Of a stretch of 64,000 nucleotides of DNA, positions 20,996-32,295 are shown piece after piece. Within the stretch, counting starts at the first letter, position 1, and every line of letters starts with the position of its first letter. The notes beneath the pieces are model-generated. The model saw nothing but the letters and a program-made list of their open reading frames with translations. It was not told the DNA's origin and ran no database searches. Origin of the DNA: Aspidiotus rigidus (taxonomy: Eukaryota; Arthropoda; Insecta; Hemiptera; Diaspididae); NCBI GenBank assembly GCA_035079385.1, contig JAVHKY010000029.1, positions 5,890,001 to 5,954,000 on the forward strand, in the 5' to 3' direction. A program made the translations under genes and the position numbers.

Positions 20996-21180
20996 TAACG
21001 TAATTATATCGCAAGACACTGTAATTACTGTTTGAATTCAATAAATTCTACATTTTATATACATGCTCTTTATTCCAAAAACACACATAGAGCCATACTT
21101 TACAACATATACACCTTATGAAACAATTTTCATTTACATTTTTACGAACTGGTAACACTGTTCAATTCAGTGTTCCCACA
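20996..21180 (-). repeat. 5' LTR of Copia copy B
   Basis: Identical partner of 15814-15998. Transcription of the element runs leftwards from here. The CTAGG target duplication follows at 21181. Confidence 0.95.
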
Positions 21181-21383
21181 CTAGGTCGCATTAGTGATTA
21201 CTTTAATAATATAGATTGCGGATTACAAAAAATTACGAATTTCTTGCGGTAAACTCACTTTTTGAAAATTCCCGTTCACGTTCCCGGTAATTGGATATGC
21301 CTGTGTTCGTTTTTTGCAACCCTGATGGTAATCTTTTATTATCTTTTTTATAATATCTTATGATAGAACACTATAAATGCTAT

Positions 21384-23280
21384 AAAAATTTCACGATCGT
21401 TGGCTGCGGATATTCAGGACTGTCCACTATCAGGAGATGATTGTGTTGAATTGGGAATCGACTGCACCGGCTACGAGATGAATGATCAGGTTGGAGAATT
21501 ATGGGTTTACACTAATCGGATCGGAGTCGATGATTTCGGTTTATTTATCCAAACTAGTCAATACGAGAGTTTAAGATTATTTTTCCGTTTCAATATTCGT
21601 CAACAAAGAAGACGATTAGGTCGATTCCTCTCCTGTATTAAATTTTCATATTTACCCGGTGTAGAACGAATGGACGAAAACAACATTTTTGCAATTTCCG
21701 GATTTTTCATTTCTAAAACCCAGGAGGACATGTGCAGGTCCCCACGTCACAATGAAGTTCACCAATATTAATTATAAGACTTCACCGAGCCTTTCAAACT
21801 ACGTCCTTACATGAAGGTTGATACTGTTACATCCTCTTACGCGTTTGTATTCGGCGTATTTGAAATTGAAAATCTTTACTTGATTTTCATATGTTCAGTT
21901 TCGTCATTACGTGAAATCAGTGTCTCGTTTAGAGAACAAATAGAAAATAAAAGTTGAAAACCTGATGAAAGACTCTTCAGAAATTCATTTCTTTGATGCA
22001 GTCGTAATGGGTAGGTAAGTGTGATTTTTAATTGATTCGATTTTAGAGATTTTCTCGAGAATTATATTCGCTTGCAGTCATACTGCCTATACCCTCATGC
22101 ACCGAATGTTACAGGAGAAGAATCATTTCTTGGACTTCAATAACACAGTCATAATTACAGACGTAAACCGATTTTCGTGAATAAGAACGTTCTGAATATT
22201 GGACTTGGTCCATCAGGTATGGAGACTGCTGATGAAGCTAGTTTGACTGCAAAAAAAGTGTGTTTTTGTATACCGCTTCTGAAAATACTCAACTGGTGAA
22301 AAAAAATTTTCAGGTCTTCGTAAGTCTACGAAATTCTTATTCAGGTCATTTCCATTCCATAGAAATGAAACCAGGGGTGAAAGAAATCAAAGAAGACGAA
22401 ACAGTGTTTGTAGATGAAACCGTCGAAATGATTGATGTGGTAGTTTATGGTACAGGTTATTCACCTTCGCACGTAATTCATTTTAATTGATTTCGAGTGT
22501 TTTGAGTGAGGAAAATGAATTTTATCTGTTCCAGGTTGTATTCATCACTCTCCTTTCTTGGATGAATCCTACGGTGTAAAAATGAACGATGATCGAATAA
22601 AAAATTATTCATAAAAACCGTACTACATGAACATCGAACATCCGAGCATGTGTTTTATTGGATTATTCCAGTATACTATTTTATGATACGTCTTGTTTGA
22701 TCTCCAAGTAAGAGTAGAAAACTTTTTTTCTTGTTATACGCTGGTGTTTACTCCTGGAGTATATCTTGGCCTAGAAATTTTTCTCTTTCTCCGTCGCATT
22801 TCGAATAATATTCTAATCTCGTTTGGCTTTTATTGTGAGATTTCAGCTCTACCTGTCTCCTCTTAAAACTTTTTTGAGCTTCGCATCTTATGAAATTTTT
22901 GATTTACAACATTAGGAGACAATCACTTGTTCCGAGATACTTATAAATCTTGGTTTGCTTCGATGGTAATCTCTTCAGCGCGATAGTTAATTCTTTTCTG
23001 CACGTTTCAGGTCCAAGTATTTCTCAGATTTATCAAGAAACAAATTCAAATCCCCTCAAAATCTACGATGCTCCAATGGTGGAATGCGGAAACACAGCGC
23101 AAAGAACATCTAAAAATTCTCCCGCATCGATACCACCGAATATCGAGTGAAGATATTACCGAGGAAGCTGTCTTACTAAATACTCCGCCCGTTCTTTTGA
23201 AAATGTTCATTCAAAACGATCAGTACACAACAAATTACATCGACGTTTGTACTTCGATTACAATTATAAGGTTTATCTAA
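21384..23280 (+). pseudogene. Flavin-containing monooxygenase pseudogene
   Basis: FMO-like segments lie in the correct order. At about 21390 is TIVGCGYSGLSTIR (FAD-binding GxGxxG), then in another frame ELWVYTNRIGVDDFGL (to about 21590). IHFFDAVVMG follows at about 21982-22011, then VLNIGLGPSGMETADEASL (NADPH-binding GxGxxG, about 22190-22250). FVDETVEMIDVVVYGTGYS is at about 22409-22466, CIHHSPFLDESYGVKMNDD near 22540, MNIEHPSMCFIGLFQ near 22630, and a last exon at about 23009-23280. Frameshifts after the first motif, loss of the segment between the first two exons, and stops after KNYS and within the MCFIG exon show it is dead. Its sequence differs clearly from the intact gene at 24133, so it is an older paralogue rather than a fresh copy. 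Confidence 0.82.
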
Positions 23281-24132
23281 AAGAAGTTAACAATTGATAC
23301 TCGTTTTGAATGATCAATTGTTAATACTTTGTATTTTATTTTTACCAAGTTGGCTTATTGAAACTAGGTACTGATTCCGAATCGAATTGTGTTCATTCGT
23401 CTCGCTAATATTTTCCTAAGTAAACTTAGTATGATCTCTAGATGTGCGTACCCATAAATACATTGTATCTAGTATTAAGTTAATATTATTTTATTAACAT
23501 ATCTAAGGGCGGTTTTGCATGTCAAAGTTTTTCTTGGTTATTTCACTTAACTTTTTTAAATAATAAACTACGAAGTGTAGTTGTGATAATTAACTTTCTT
23601 ATTTTGATGACAAGAATAAAGAGCGATGTAGAGGTCATATGTCTAGTGATTACGATAATTTCTCAGGACACGTGCTAGCTGTATATTTTGAATAAGATGA
23701 GACTAAGTATCTTATTTAACGCAAGCGTTTGAATAGAGATGTATTTTGTTTGAAATAACGTCACTGCAACTCTGTACTCGAGTTAGCCAGTCGGGGGAAA
23801 CTAAATATCGTCTGATGATATTTCGTTCTTCCTAAACATTCAAAAGACTCCCTTTTAATTCAAAATATGAGCGTGATCTGAGCTAGATTTTACTTCTTCT
23901 ACGTACAGGATCGAACGTACAATTATACTTAGATGATTTTGGATTAGAACTTCCCTTCATAACCTGAAATCTCATAAAATTATGTCCTACTCCTCGTAAA
24001 ACCGAATTTCGATCCGATTGTGACTTGAGATGTAGTTAGTATTAGAAATATTTCCTGTATTAATAGGCTAGTATGTTCTTTTGCAGGATGAATTGGAATG
24101 CGTATTGTAACTCATCACAATCATCTTGAACC
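23281..24132. promoter_or_regulatory. Spacer upstream of the intact FMO gene
   Basis: 850 bases without a gene. It must contain the FMO promoter, but no clear TATA or initiator element stands out. The bases before the ATG, TTGAACC, are an acceptable animal start context. Confidence 0.4.
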
Positions 24133-26207
24133 ATGAAGGTCGCGATAATTGGGGCTGGTGTATCAGGACTAGCGGCGGCTCGACGAGCTATCCAATATAA
24201 TTTGGAAGTTGTAGTGTTTGAAGAAAGTGATCATATTGGAGGTATTTGGAATTATAGCGAAGACCCCACTGATAGTGCATCTCCCATTTATGCCAATCTA
24301 AGGTAGGTATTGAAGTATTTGAACGTACAGCTACAACCGGTGTAACATACACCAGAACAGGTATTTATTTTTTGTAATCCATTCCAGGACCAACCTACCT
24401 GTTCAGTTGATGGAATTTACGGGTTACAAATTTGAAGCAGAGAGCGGGCTTTGTTATCCGCCCTTTCAGGATGTCTTGAAGTATATAAATGACTTCGCAG
24501 ACCATTACGAACTTCATAAATGGATAAAAGTTAGTTTTATTCACTATTTACACTCAATTTCGTACATTTATAAAGGCGAGTAAATGTGAGTGATTTTGAA
24601 ATTTTAAGTTTCATACCCGTGTTACCGAAGTAGTTCGCACAGAAAATAGTTGGCACGTGAACGTACAAAATTTACTGAAAAATCCATCCTGTACGGAGCA
24701 GTATATTTTTGATGCCGTGATGGTTTGCAACGGGTTGGTACCTATTTCGCTGCTCATATAGTATTTTCGGATGAATAATGAAACGTTGTTTGTTGTTCCT
24801 TTTTTGTTTTTTAGACATTACATGAAACCTTTTGTACCCTCCATTCCAGGACAGGATACCTTTACCGGAAGAATAATCCACAGTCATGCTTACAGACGAA
24901 ATACTCCGTTCGAGAATTTACGAATGTTAATCGTCGGCAATGGTCCTTCAGGAAGAGATATAGCTAATGAATGTTCTAAAGTTGCGGCCAAGGTTTCTAT
25001 TTCTCGTACAGGATTGATCTTAGAACTCAAATCAACCGAAGAGCAGTTCTCATGTTCTGGATTTTTAATGTAGGTTACCGTCAGTTACCGTAATGAAACC
25101 GACTATGGTGTCACGTTCGAAGAAAATATAACGACGAAACCCCAAATCAAGTTCATTCAAGGGAGCGAAGTTTTCTTCGAAGACGACTCGTCGATCGACG
25201 TGGACGTCATTTTTTTATGCACCGGTTATTATTTCTTTTTTTTCACTATTAATGTTGAATTATTGTCAAAGTATCTGCCGCGATTCTTCATGAACTTTTA
25301 TACTTCTAGGTTACCTGTACCATTTACCATTTGTACGTGACGAATCATGTGGCATAAAAATACGAAACGGAAGAGTCATTGAACCTCTGTACAAAGGATT
25401 CATCAATATAACGCAACCGTCAATGTGTTTCCTCGGCCTATTACAACGGACTTTTATATTTTCTCTTGTTGATTTACAAGTTAGTATGAACTATCGTTAG
25501 TATTTATACCTCTTTAATTCCGAGTGGGCAATGCAGGACTTAGCTTCAATGATCAGCATTCTTGTCCGTGTCTGTTAAATCCAGGTTAATTACAAGTCTC
25601 CTCTTGGAATTTCTAGGTTACTTCTTTTTCAATTTTAAATCAATATTGAGCATTATTTATTCTGTCGCTCTTTGCGACTTATCTCTTCAATGTAGGTACG
25701 TTTCACTGTTTCTAGTTCTACCTTGTATTTTTATTTATTTTTTTTTTACGTTATCAAGTATGATTTCTCTAGTGTGTTTGCGTCGTTCTTTTTTCATTAT
25801 TCGTCATAATTTCTATCTACATTTATATCTATTATATAAAGCGAGCCATAAAAAAGTAAACTTTTTGATTTAAACTTTGCCGATTTTCACAGGCAGAAGT
25901 TTTCATCAAACATCAACTTGGTCTCATACAGTTACCAGATCATCGTACTTTGGTGGCGTCATTTAATGAAGAAGATGAGTTTAAGAAGAGAGCTGGAATA
26001 TCCGAAGAAAATTATTTTTCCTTGGGGGGAAAAAATGCCGAAGACTACTGCACTAGTCTTTCCCATGTCGGTGACATAAAACCATTGCCTGCCGTTTTAT
26101 TTAAAATGTATTATGAGAATATGAAACGTTTGAATCAGCGGAAAATTATTTTCCTCAGGTTTGAAGTTATTGACGACGAGAATTATGTATGTTACCCGGA
26201 AAATTAA
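24133..26207 (+). CDS. Flavin-containing monooxygenase, 416 aa, seven exons
   Basis: Exons: 24133-24302, 24388-24529, 24609-24733, 24815-24992, 25074-25224, 25310-25479, 25893-26207; phases agree throughout and the total is 1251 bases. The protein starts MKVAIIGAGVSGLAAARR with the FAD-binding GAGVSG. FTGRIIHSHAY is the FMO signature FxGxxxHxxxY, GNGPSG binds NADPH, and IFLCTGY is the C-terminal FMO motif. FMOs use NADPH and O2 to oxygenate soft N or S nucleophiles; in insects they serve xenobiotic and endogenous metabolism. Length is normal for insect FMOs. Intron 4 is the weak point: its donor is GTTTCT, and reading through it meets a TAG at 25071, so this intron must be spliced. A second terminal exon lies downstream at 26925. 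Confidence 0.9.
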
Positions 26208-26924
26208 TTCGTCGTGAATTTCCTATAGTCTTTCGTTTGAATTGATTACCTTTTTATCTAGACTGGGCTGCCTACGTGATCTCTATTGGATATTGGATAT
26301 TTCGATTCAGTATCAATTGAGATGAACGATTTAAATCAGAACTGAAACTTGATATTTTGTTTTTGTTATTATAGTGATTTTACATAATATTTTATTTTCT
26401 ATCCTTATCAATTTCGATGGCAATAACAACGAATTCTAAATGATAAAAATCTTGTGCAGTGATTCGATCAGCTATAGAATCCGATTGAACGCTGAAGAAA
26501 GTACATCTAATGAATCTGAGTAACTTGTTATGACTTTCATGAACACATGAATTACTTTTTTATGTTTAGATATAAGTATACCATTCATTATATGCTGTGT
26601 CCTTTCTGGGAACTTAATTCTCATCACTTAATACAATTGGGAATTTTAATGTGGGTGCGTGTTCCAAAATCCATTTTTATTCATAAATAAATTTTAAACT
26701 ACATTGATAAACAATTTGATTATTACATAATTGAACCAGACGATTAATTTGGCGTCGTAATTTTATCAATATTTCTTCAGTAAGGAAAGAAATAAATCTG
26801 TGACAAATGCAGCCATCATCAAACATTAACACCATATTCTTGTCTTTAATCGATAAGTTATCTTACTCCAGGTTAATCACACAACCTTCCAAGCTTTTTG
26901 ATTAAACTCTTCCGATTTTTACAG
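26208..26924. other. FMO 3' flank, start of a duplicated block
   Basis: Sequence after the stop resembles the sequence after the downstream exon copy, showing that the duplication covers terminal exon and 3' flank (about 25860-26630 against 26895-27690). AATAAA at 26696-26701 is the first clear poly(A) signal. At the site matching the downstream copy's AATAAA, this copy reads AATGATAAA. Confidence 0.6.
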
Positions 26925-27230
26925 GCGGAAGTTTTCATTAAACTTCAACTTGGTCTCATACAGTTACCAGATCATCGTACTTTGATGGCGCTATTTAATG
27001 AAGAAGTTGAGTCTAAGAAGACCGCTGGAATATCGGAAGAAAAATATTTTTCGTTGGGGGGAAAAAAAACCGAAGATTATTGTACTAGTCTTTTCCAACT
27101 CGGTAACATACAACCATTTCTTCCCGTCTTATTTAAAATATATTATGAAAATATAAAACGGCCGAAGATTACTTTCCTCCGCTTTGAAGTCATCGACGAT
27201 GAGAATTACGTTTGTCACCCGGAAAATTAA
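26925..27230 (+). CDS. Duplicated FMO terminal exon, 101 codons plus stop
   Basis: It follows a pyrimidine-rich tract and ACAG, and begins in phase 0 like the exon at 25893. It could therefore be joined to the same exon 6 (ending 25479) as an alternative 3' end. It encodes a close relative of the upstream exon, starting AEVFIKLQLGLIQLPDHRT and ending ENYVCHPEN, with about 20 changes and a net loss of three residues, and no stop or shift. It has its own AATAAA at 27487-27492. Either it is a used alternative terminal exon, or the intact remnant of a partial gene duplication. An unbroken frame despite divergence favours use, but RNA is needed to decide. Confidence 0.65.
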   Translation, partial: AEVFIKLQLGLIQLPDHRTLMALFNEEVESKKTAGISEEKYFSLGGKKTEDYCTSLFQLGNIQPFLPVLFKIYYENIKRPKITFLRFEVIDDENYVCHPEN

Positions 27231-27486
27231 GTTGTCAAGAATTCCTATCTAGTCTTCCGTTAGCTGATTATAATTTCAAACGCGTGGACCAATTTAGAAT
27301 AGCTAGGCTCTTAATTTTGATTAACCATTATAGGTACCTACATTTTGATAATATATTGTATCAACTAAATGAGCGATTTAAGTCTCAACTGAAACTTGAT
27401 ATTTTGTTTTGTTCTTTCTGATTTTCTATAATATCTATTTTATTCCTCATTCTTAACATTTTCGATAACACGATCATCAAATTCTA

Positions 27487-27492
27487 AATAAA
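27487..27492 (+). terminator. Poly(A) signal for the duplicated FMO exon
   Basis: AATAAA about 255 bases after the stop codon of the 26925-27230 exon, followed by an A-run. Confidence 0.5.
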
Positions 27493-27699
27493 AAAAAATT
27501 AATTATTGTGCTGTGATTCGATTACGAAGCGAGAATTTGATTTAACTCAGAAAGAAGTACAGCTAAGTGAAGCCTGTTATAAACCTTATGAGTACATAGA
27601 GTACTTTTTTAGATTTGGAGCGATGTGTGTATTCTTGCATACACTGTGCTGCGTCTTTCCTGGTTTGAACTTAATGCTCATCCTATAATGTAAGTACCT

Positions 27700-28100
27700 A
27701 TACACGTTTTCCACAAATGTCGCATAATAATACAATTTGCGCGAGCGCTTTTGGTTGAAAAACCATCGACGGGCGAAAACGATCAATACAACTGAAGTAG
27801 TACCTAATCAACCCGTGAGATTAAAAAGAAGAGAGGAGCATACAATGGATCAAGATACAAATATTACGTCAATCACCTAAGTTTAAGATAATAAAATGGC
27901 AATTTTTTGTAAACAGTACCTATCAGTGAGGTGTGATGAGGGAAGTATCTCGTTACTAAAGGGGAGAAATTACAAACAGCTTTGATTATTTCTACTGTCT
28001 CCAGTACAATGCGTTTATTTCTAGAGCTTCTCCAGTGCTAGATATGGAGATTTTCAGACCTTGGAAACGAATGTCCGGACACCAGAAGATGGGCAGCAAA
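27700..28100. other. Intergenic, no gene seen
   Basis: No domain, repeat terminus or RNA was recognised. Confidence 0.4.
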
Positions 28101-28103
28101 ATT

Positions 28104-28289
28104 TCATTTGTTGAGTTGACTCGTTCTTTTAGCATCCTCATGCTCCTTGAGTCTGGTTTCAAGGGTCCAGCCTGTTTGCCCTATGTAGGTGAAGGGACAG
28201 TCATTGCACTGGAGTCTGTAAACTCCACTCTTATTCTCAGTAGGAGTGGGGTCTTTGGTACGATCGAAATTCTTCTCAGTGGTGTTCAA
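28104..28289 (-). pseudogene. Penelope-like element GIY-YIG endonuclease fragment
   Basis: The minus-strand frame contains SGVYRLQCNDCPFTYIGQTG followed by WTLETRLKEHEDAKR. That is a GIY-YIG nuclease core (GVY...YIGQTG, then an R and an EH), preceded by the CxxC typical of Penelope-like retroelements. Only this domain survives. It ends at a stop and no intact RT was found nearby. Confidence 0.75.
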
Positions 28290-28299
28290 GTTATAGAAA

Positions 28300-28966
28300 G
28301 CTGGTTTAAGATGTATGGAGGTTTGTATACTTACATTATATTAAAATGTGTCGTAACATTGAAACCGTATTGATGACATTTCTCATCACCTATAATGCAA
28401 TGAAGTGTTTTGATGAAGGTGTAACCCTCCATGATATCCGCATTTTCGTTCATCGATAAGTACCTACATTGATGAAAAATTTGATTACTACATCATTAGA
28501 CAAATATTTAGCTAGTATTGTAATCGTATCTACAGTATTTGTGAAGAATAATTACAATTATGTGACCTATAACTGAAATACAATCGGTATCCTAAGGTAT
28601 CTAAGTTACGTAGGTACAGCCACGCTACTCCCTACTAGTTCCTTACTCGGTACTACATCTATGCATATATTGTTTGCACATATGAACATAATTTCAAACT
28701 TAATGAATATCAACTAACCTAGCAAAACTGTTCCTAGAAGTATTTTTCATGCTAAACACGCTTGAAAGTTACTGAAAACTGACACTAGAAAGAAGTGCAC
28801 AGAACTGTTGTTCATACTTTCCTTTAGAACATATTCCATTTTCAATTTCACTTGATTAGCTCCCATGGTTACAGTTTCAACTCATTTTCCAGAGAGTCAT
28901 TATTCACATGATGAAATTAATATTATAGATGTTTGAAAGGGAAAATTCATAAGGGTTATTCTGGTC
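28300..28966. other. Intergenic; possibly residual Penelope-like sequence at its left edge
   Basis: The first ~150 bases may be the decayed linker before the GIY-YIG domain. The rest shows nothing recognisable. Confidence 0.35.
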
Positions 28967-29290
28967 CCACCGATTCCATGTGATGCGCGCGCTTGCACAT
29001 TGGACGGGGCAGCGCTAGCATCGCGCAAAATTTTTGAATTTTTTAAAATCTCTCAAAAATATGATCATCTGAAAGAAAATTTTCCACTCTTCAATTTTGT
29101 TCCTGACGAGTACACGCCTAAATTCATTATTTTTGGAGAAATTTAAGAAAAACTAAAAAATCACCTTTGGTTCCAAGTCACAATCACCGTTATTTGCTTA
29201 TCAGTACTTTCTAGGTATTTTATATAGGCGACGCTAGCGATCCTACAATATGCCCGGTCCGAATCATTGATAAGATGTAATCAGTGTTCC
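28967..29290. repeat. Dispersed GCTAGCG-family repeat
   Basis: CAGCGCTAGCATCGCGC at about 29010 and GCGACGCTAGCGATCCTACA at about 29227 are imperfect inverted ends around about 215 bases. The right end matches 13161 and 61687, and the interior AAATTTAAGAAAAACT matches 12770. Non-coding. Confidence 0.6.
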
Positions 29291-30429
29291 CACTGGCGCC
29301 TTATTCCCACCTTAGAAATTGTGTATAAACCAATTGAGGGAATTCCAGAGGTGCAAAATGTTTAATACAAAATAGGTTTAAAACAAGGAAACAGTTAGGA
29401 ATAATAATAATGGCTATATTACATTTTTTAATTTTGTATCAGCCGCAGAGATCCAGAAATTACCATAATGAAAAACCATAGAGTGTTTTCTAAGTCGAAC
29501 TTTGAAGCGGAAAAAGTTGATATAAATAGGTAGATACCTATAAAAAGCAAGAATAATCCTTCAACTCTCATTCAATTTGTTTCATAATTGTGTGGTATCA
29601 TGGTATGCTGAGGAAGACCCAAATAAGATATTGACATCAAACAAAGAACTAATTTCATCTCATGCTCTATTATTTGCTTCTGAGTAGTCAATTTTTAGCC
29701 TTCTCAAACTTTGAAACAAAATTCAAAAAAACTGACAGGAGATCCCAAGAAACGGCCAAGACCATTGTGTTCAGTGCAAAAAGTATCTGTAGATACACCT
29801 TCCCCTGTTGTTCATTGAAGGCTGTTTATTTGTGTAATTGAGAGTAAAGGATTGAATAATTGTTTACTACCTACCGGTATATTAGGCATTCCGTCTTGCC
29901 GATCTGGATCTTTGACTATGAGTGACCTGTTGCTATGATACCACCTACACCTGCGTCTCTTCTGCAATCAACACATACGCTAAGCTGCTCAATAGGCCAG
30001 CTAATTTTAAGGTCGAAACACCGGAATTATAATGACAGTCGGCTAACCAACTAATTGGTTTTGGATTGATGGTGGCAGTGAACGGTAACCTCATTGGAAT
30101 GATTTGGACGGGGATTGGCTTCCCTTGCTTTACCTACAGAATTGGGGCTGTAAGAGTATTTGTGGGACCATATGACACCTGTTCCATTTACCATGCACTC
30201 TGGCCTATCTGACTTGCGAGGGGAGTGTGATAATACTTTATAAATTTCTCAAAGTAAATTTGACTAAGTGACTGACGTTAACTTGAAATAACTTCTTACT
30301 TGAAAGTGTTTCGATAGTTTCAACACGTCAGAATTGAATCACGCGAATGCAAATTGCTTGAAAGTATACCTACCCCATAAAAGGTAGATATGTACAGGTT
30401 AAAATGAGACTCTTCATTGACTAAAACAA
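29291..30429. other. Intergenic, no gene seen
   Basis: No convincing coding exon, repeat terminus or RNA gene. Confidence 0.45.
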
Positions 30430-30670
30430 CAAACTTGCTTTTTTATATATTCATGATTGTATTCCGGTGATTGTACTTCAGATCGTCCGCAACCTGCAAG
30501 CTCTTCCGATATCTAATGCGCATAATAGAGATAAATAGAGACCCAAGTTAGAACCTAGAGGTACACCTGAAGGACACTCAAACAAGTACGATTTGTAATC
30601 TCTAAAGCATGCACGTTCCTCTTTTCTCCACAAATATGATTTAAAAGTCAAAGAATTCTCTGAGAGCACC
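30430..30670 (-). pseudogene. LINE reverse transcriptase fragment
   Basis: The minus strand gives YKSYLFECPSGVPLGSNLG, the conserved SGVPQGS-type RT block. A further frame then gives QVADDLKYN, a decayed form of the YADD catalytic block at the expected distance. The frameshift between them and the lost residue show that it is inactive. Confidence 0.65.
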
Positions 30671-30699
30671 TTATTCCCTTCAGTTTCCTCTATAACAGA

Positions 30700-32190
30700 T
30701 TACTTAGACAAGTTGAAAGGGACTCGAGTTTTTTAAAATTCTATTCCATACTTAAATACACTCGCAGCTATAAAAAAGACCTTTAAAAAAATCTTCGATT
30801 CTCGAATGAGAGGTAACACGTTGTATATCGGACCGAAGTTTCGTAGCCTATACCACCTGCGACTACATCTTCAGGCGGTCCGATATGTACTCATAAATAG
30901 GCCTAAATTGCATATCCGTAGAGTTGCAACTAATCTTCGATTCTCTCTAGGAGACAAAAACCAGAGTTTTTACAGCGTTGATCGTCTTTGAAGAAGAAAC
31001 AGCAGACTCGCGGATGACGAAAACCGATAATTATATTCCAAAAAAAAAGTTATTTAATGATAACAATTTAAATGAAATAAAATAACAAATTCTCTCTGAG
31101 AAAAAATGCACAAAAAACTTACATTATACATTTTTATTATAATAGAAGATCTATATTTAATACATTGTAATTCAAGAAAAAAGAAGATTCGTAACAATAA
31201 TATTACGGGGCAAATTATCTATTTCATTTTTGATCAACACTGGTCAGTTTAATTATCTATTCATCAACAGTGCTCCAGACAGTATTAGTGTTATACGATA
31301 TAGGTACATACATTTTTCGATCACAAAAATTATTTCCCGTTTTTTGTGTCGTAACAGAATTATATACAATAAAGACTACTAGGTAAAGTCGTTTCAAGGC
31401 TAAATCTTCTACTTTTCTTTATTTTTTCTAAATTTTTCGTTTTACATGACAGAATGTTCATGTCACTGCATAATATTTCCTACATACTGAATCCTATTTT
31501 ACAATATATTCTAGAATAGTTTTAAAAATTCAATCACCGCGAGATTGTCATATCTCGACCATAAACAAAGAAGAGAGAAAATAATAAAAATAAAATGCTT
31601 TTACAATATAAAATACTTGTATTCATAATGGTAGATCCAATAATAACGCTTAATAATTTGTAATAATAATCGAAGTAATAATAAGAAAAATAATAATTTC
31701 ACGAGAAAATATATCATGTAATATAATATCCATTATTTTATTAGTTTATAAAAACGATAATAACGTGATTTCATACGAATAATAACGAAAAATTTAAGAA
31801 TTAGAATAATAAATACTAACCGATAAAATGTTTAGAAAAAAAAAAACGAAAAAATTATTCAGGGCCGCGTCGCATTTTTCTACGAATAGAATTTTTCATT
31901 CAAATGGCACTAAATTTATTTTTTTGGATGTAAATCAGTTGTAGGTCATAACTGCAGATAATATATTCATTTAAACTCGACTAGTTTCGTGAAATAGACG
32001 GTGTACTTTATGATTAAAGAATACAAGCAGATGAATTTAGACTAACGAAAAAAAAAAAAAAAAAAAAAATTGGTCGAGTTTTATTCAAAAAAGAAACGAT
32101 ACGAAAAGGCGGTCAAACCTCATCATGATTCACAATATTAGAGAATTGGCATCTTTCGGTACCTCGCGAGCTTCGTACGTTTTTTCTTCA
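30700..32190. other. AT-rich 3' flank of the ABC transporter gene
   Basis: Very AT-rich DNA with many ATAATAATAA-like runs and an A22-type homopolymer at about 32048. It includes a short hairpin at 30828-30888 (GTATATCGGACCG and CGGTCCGATATGTAC). No gene seen. Confidence 0.45.
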
Positions 32191-32194
32191 AAAA

Positions 32195-32200
32195 TTTATT
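32195..32200 (-). terminator. Candidate poly(A) signal of the ABC transporter gene
   Basis: AATAAA on the minus strand about 95 bases past the stop codon at 32296. It is the first such signal in the 3' flank. Confidence 0.5.
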
Positions 32201-32295
32201 AAGCATCAGAGTTCAATGCTGAAGCTTAACACCCCTTTGACTACGATACTAAGAATATTTTTAAAATACACAAAACAGAAATACATACAAACACA

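Larger units (their letters stand above)
15814..21180 (-). mobile_element. Ty1/Copia LTR retrotransposon (copy B, apparently intact)
   Basis: 5367 bp on the minus strand. The 185 bp LTRs look identical, the target duplication is CTAGG (15809-15813 and 21181-21185), and the ends on the coding strand are TG...TA. It has an initiator-Met tRNA primer site, a polypurine tract and a single uninterrupted gag-pol frame with every catalytic residue present. Everything expected of a mobile copy is there. It is a different family from copy A: different LTR, primer tRNA, frame organisation and zinc-knuckle number. It sits about 200 bases upstream of the FMO pseudogene. Confidence 0.96.
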
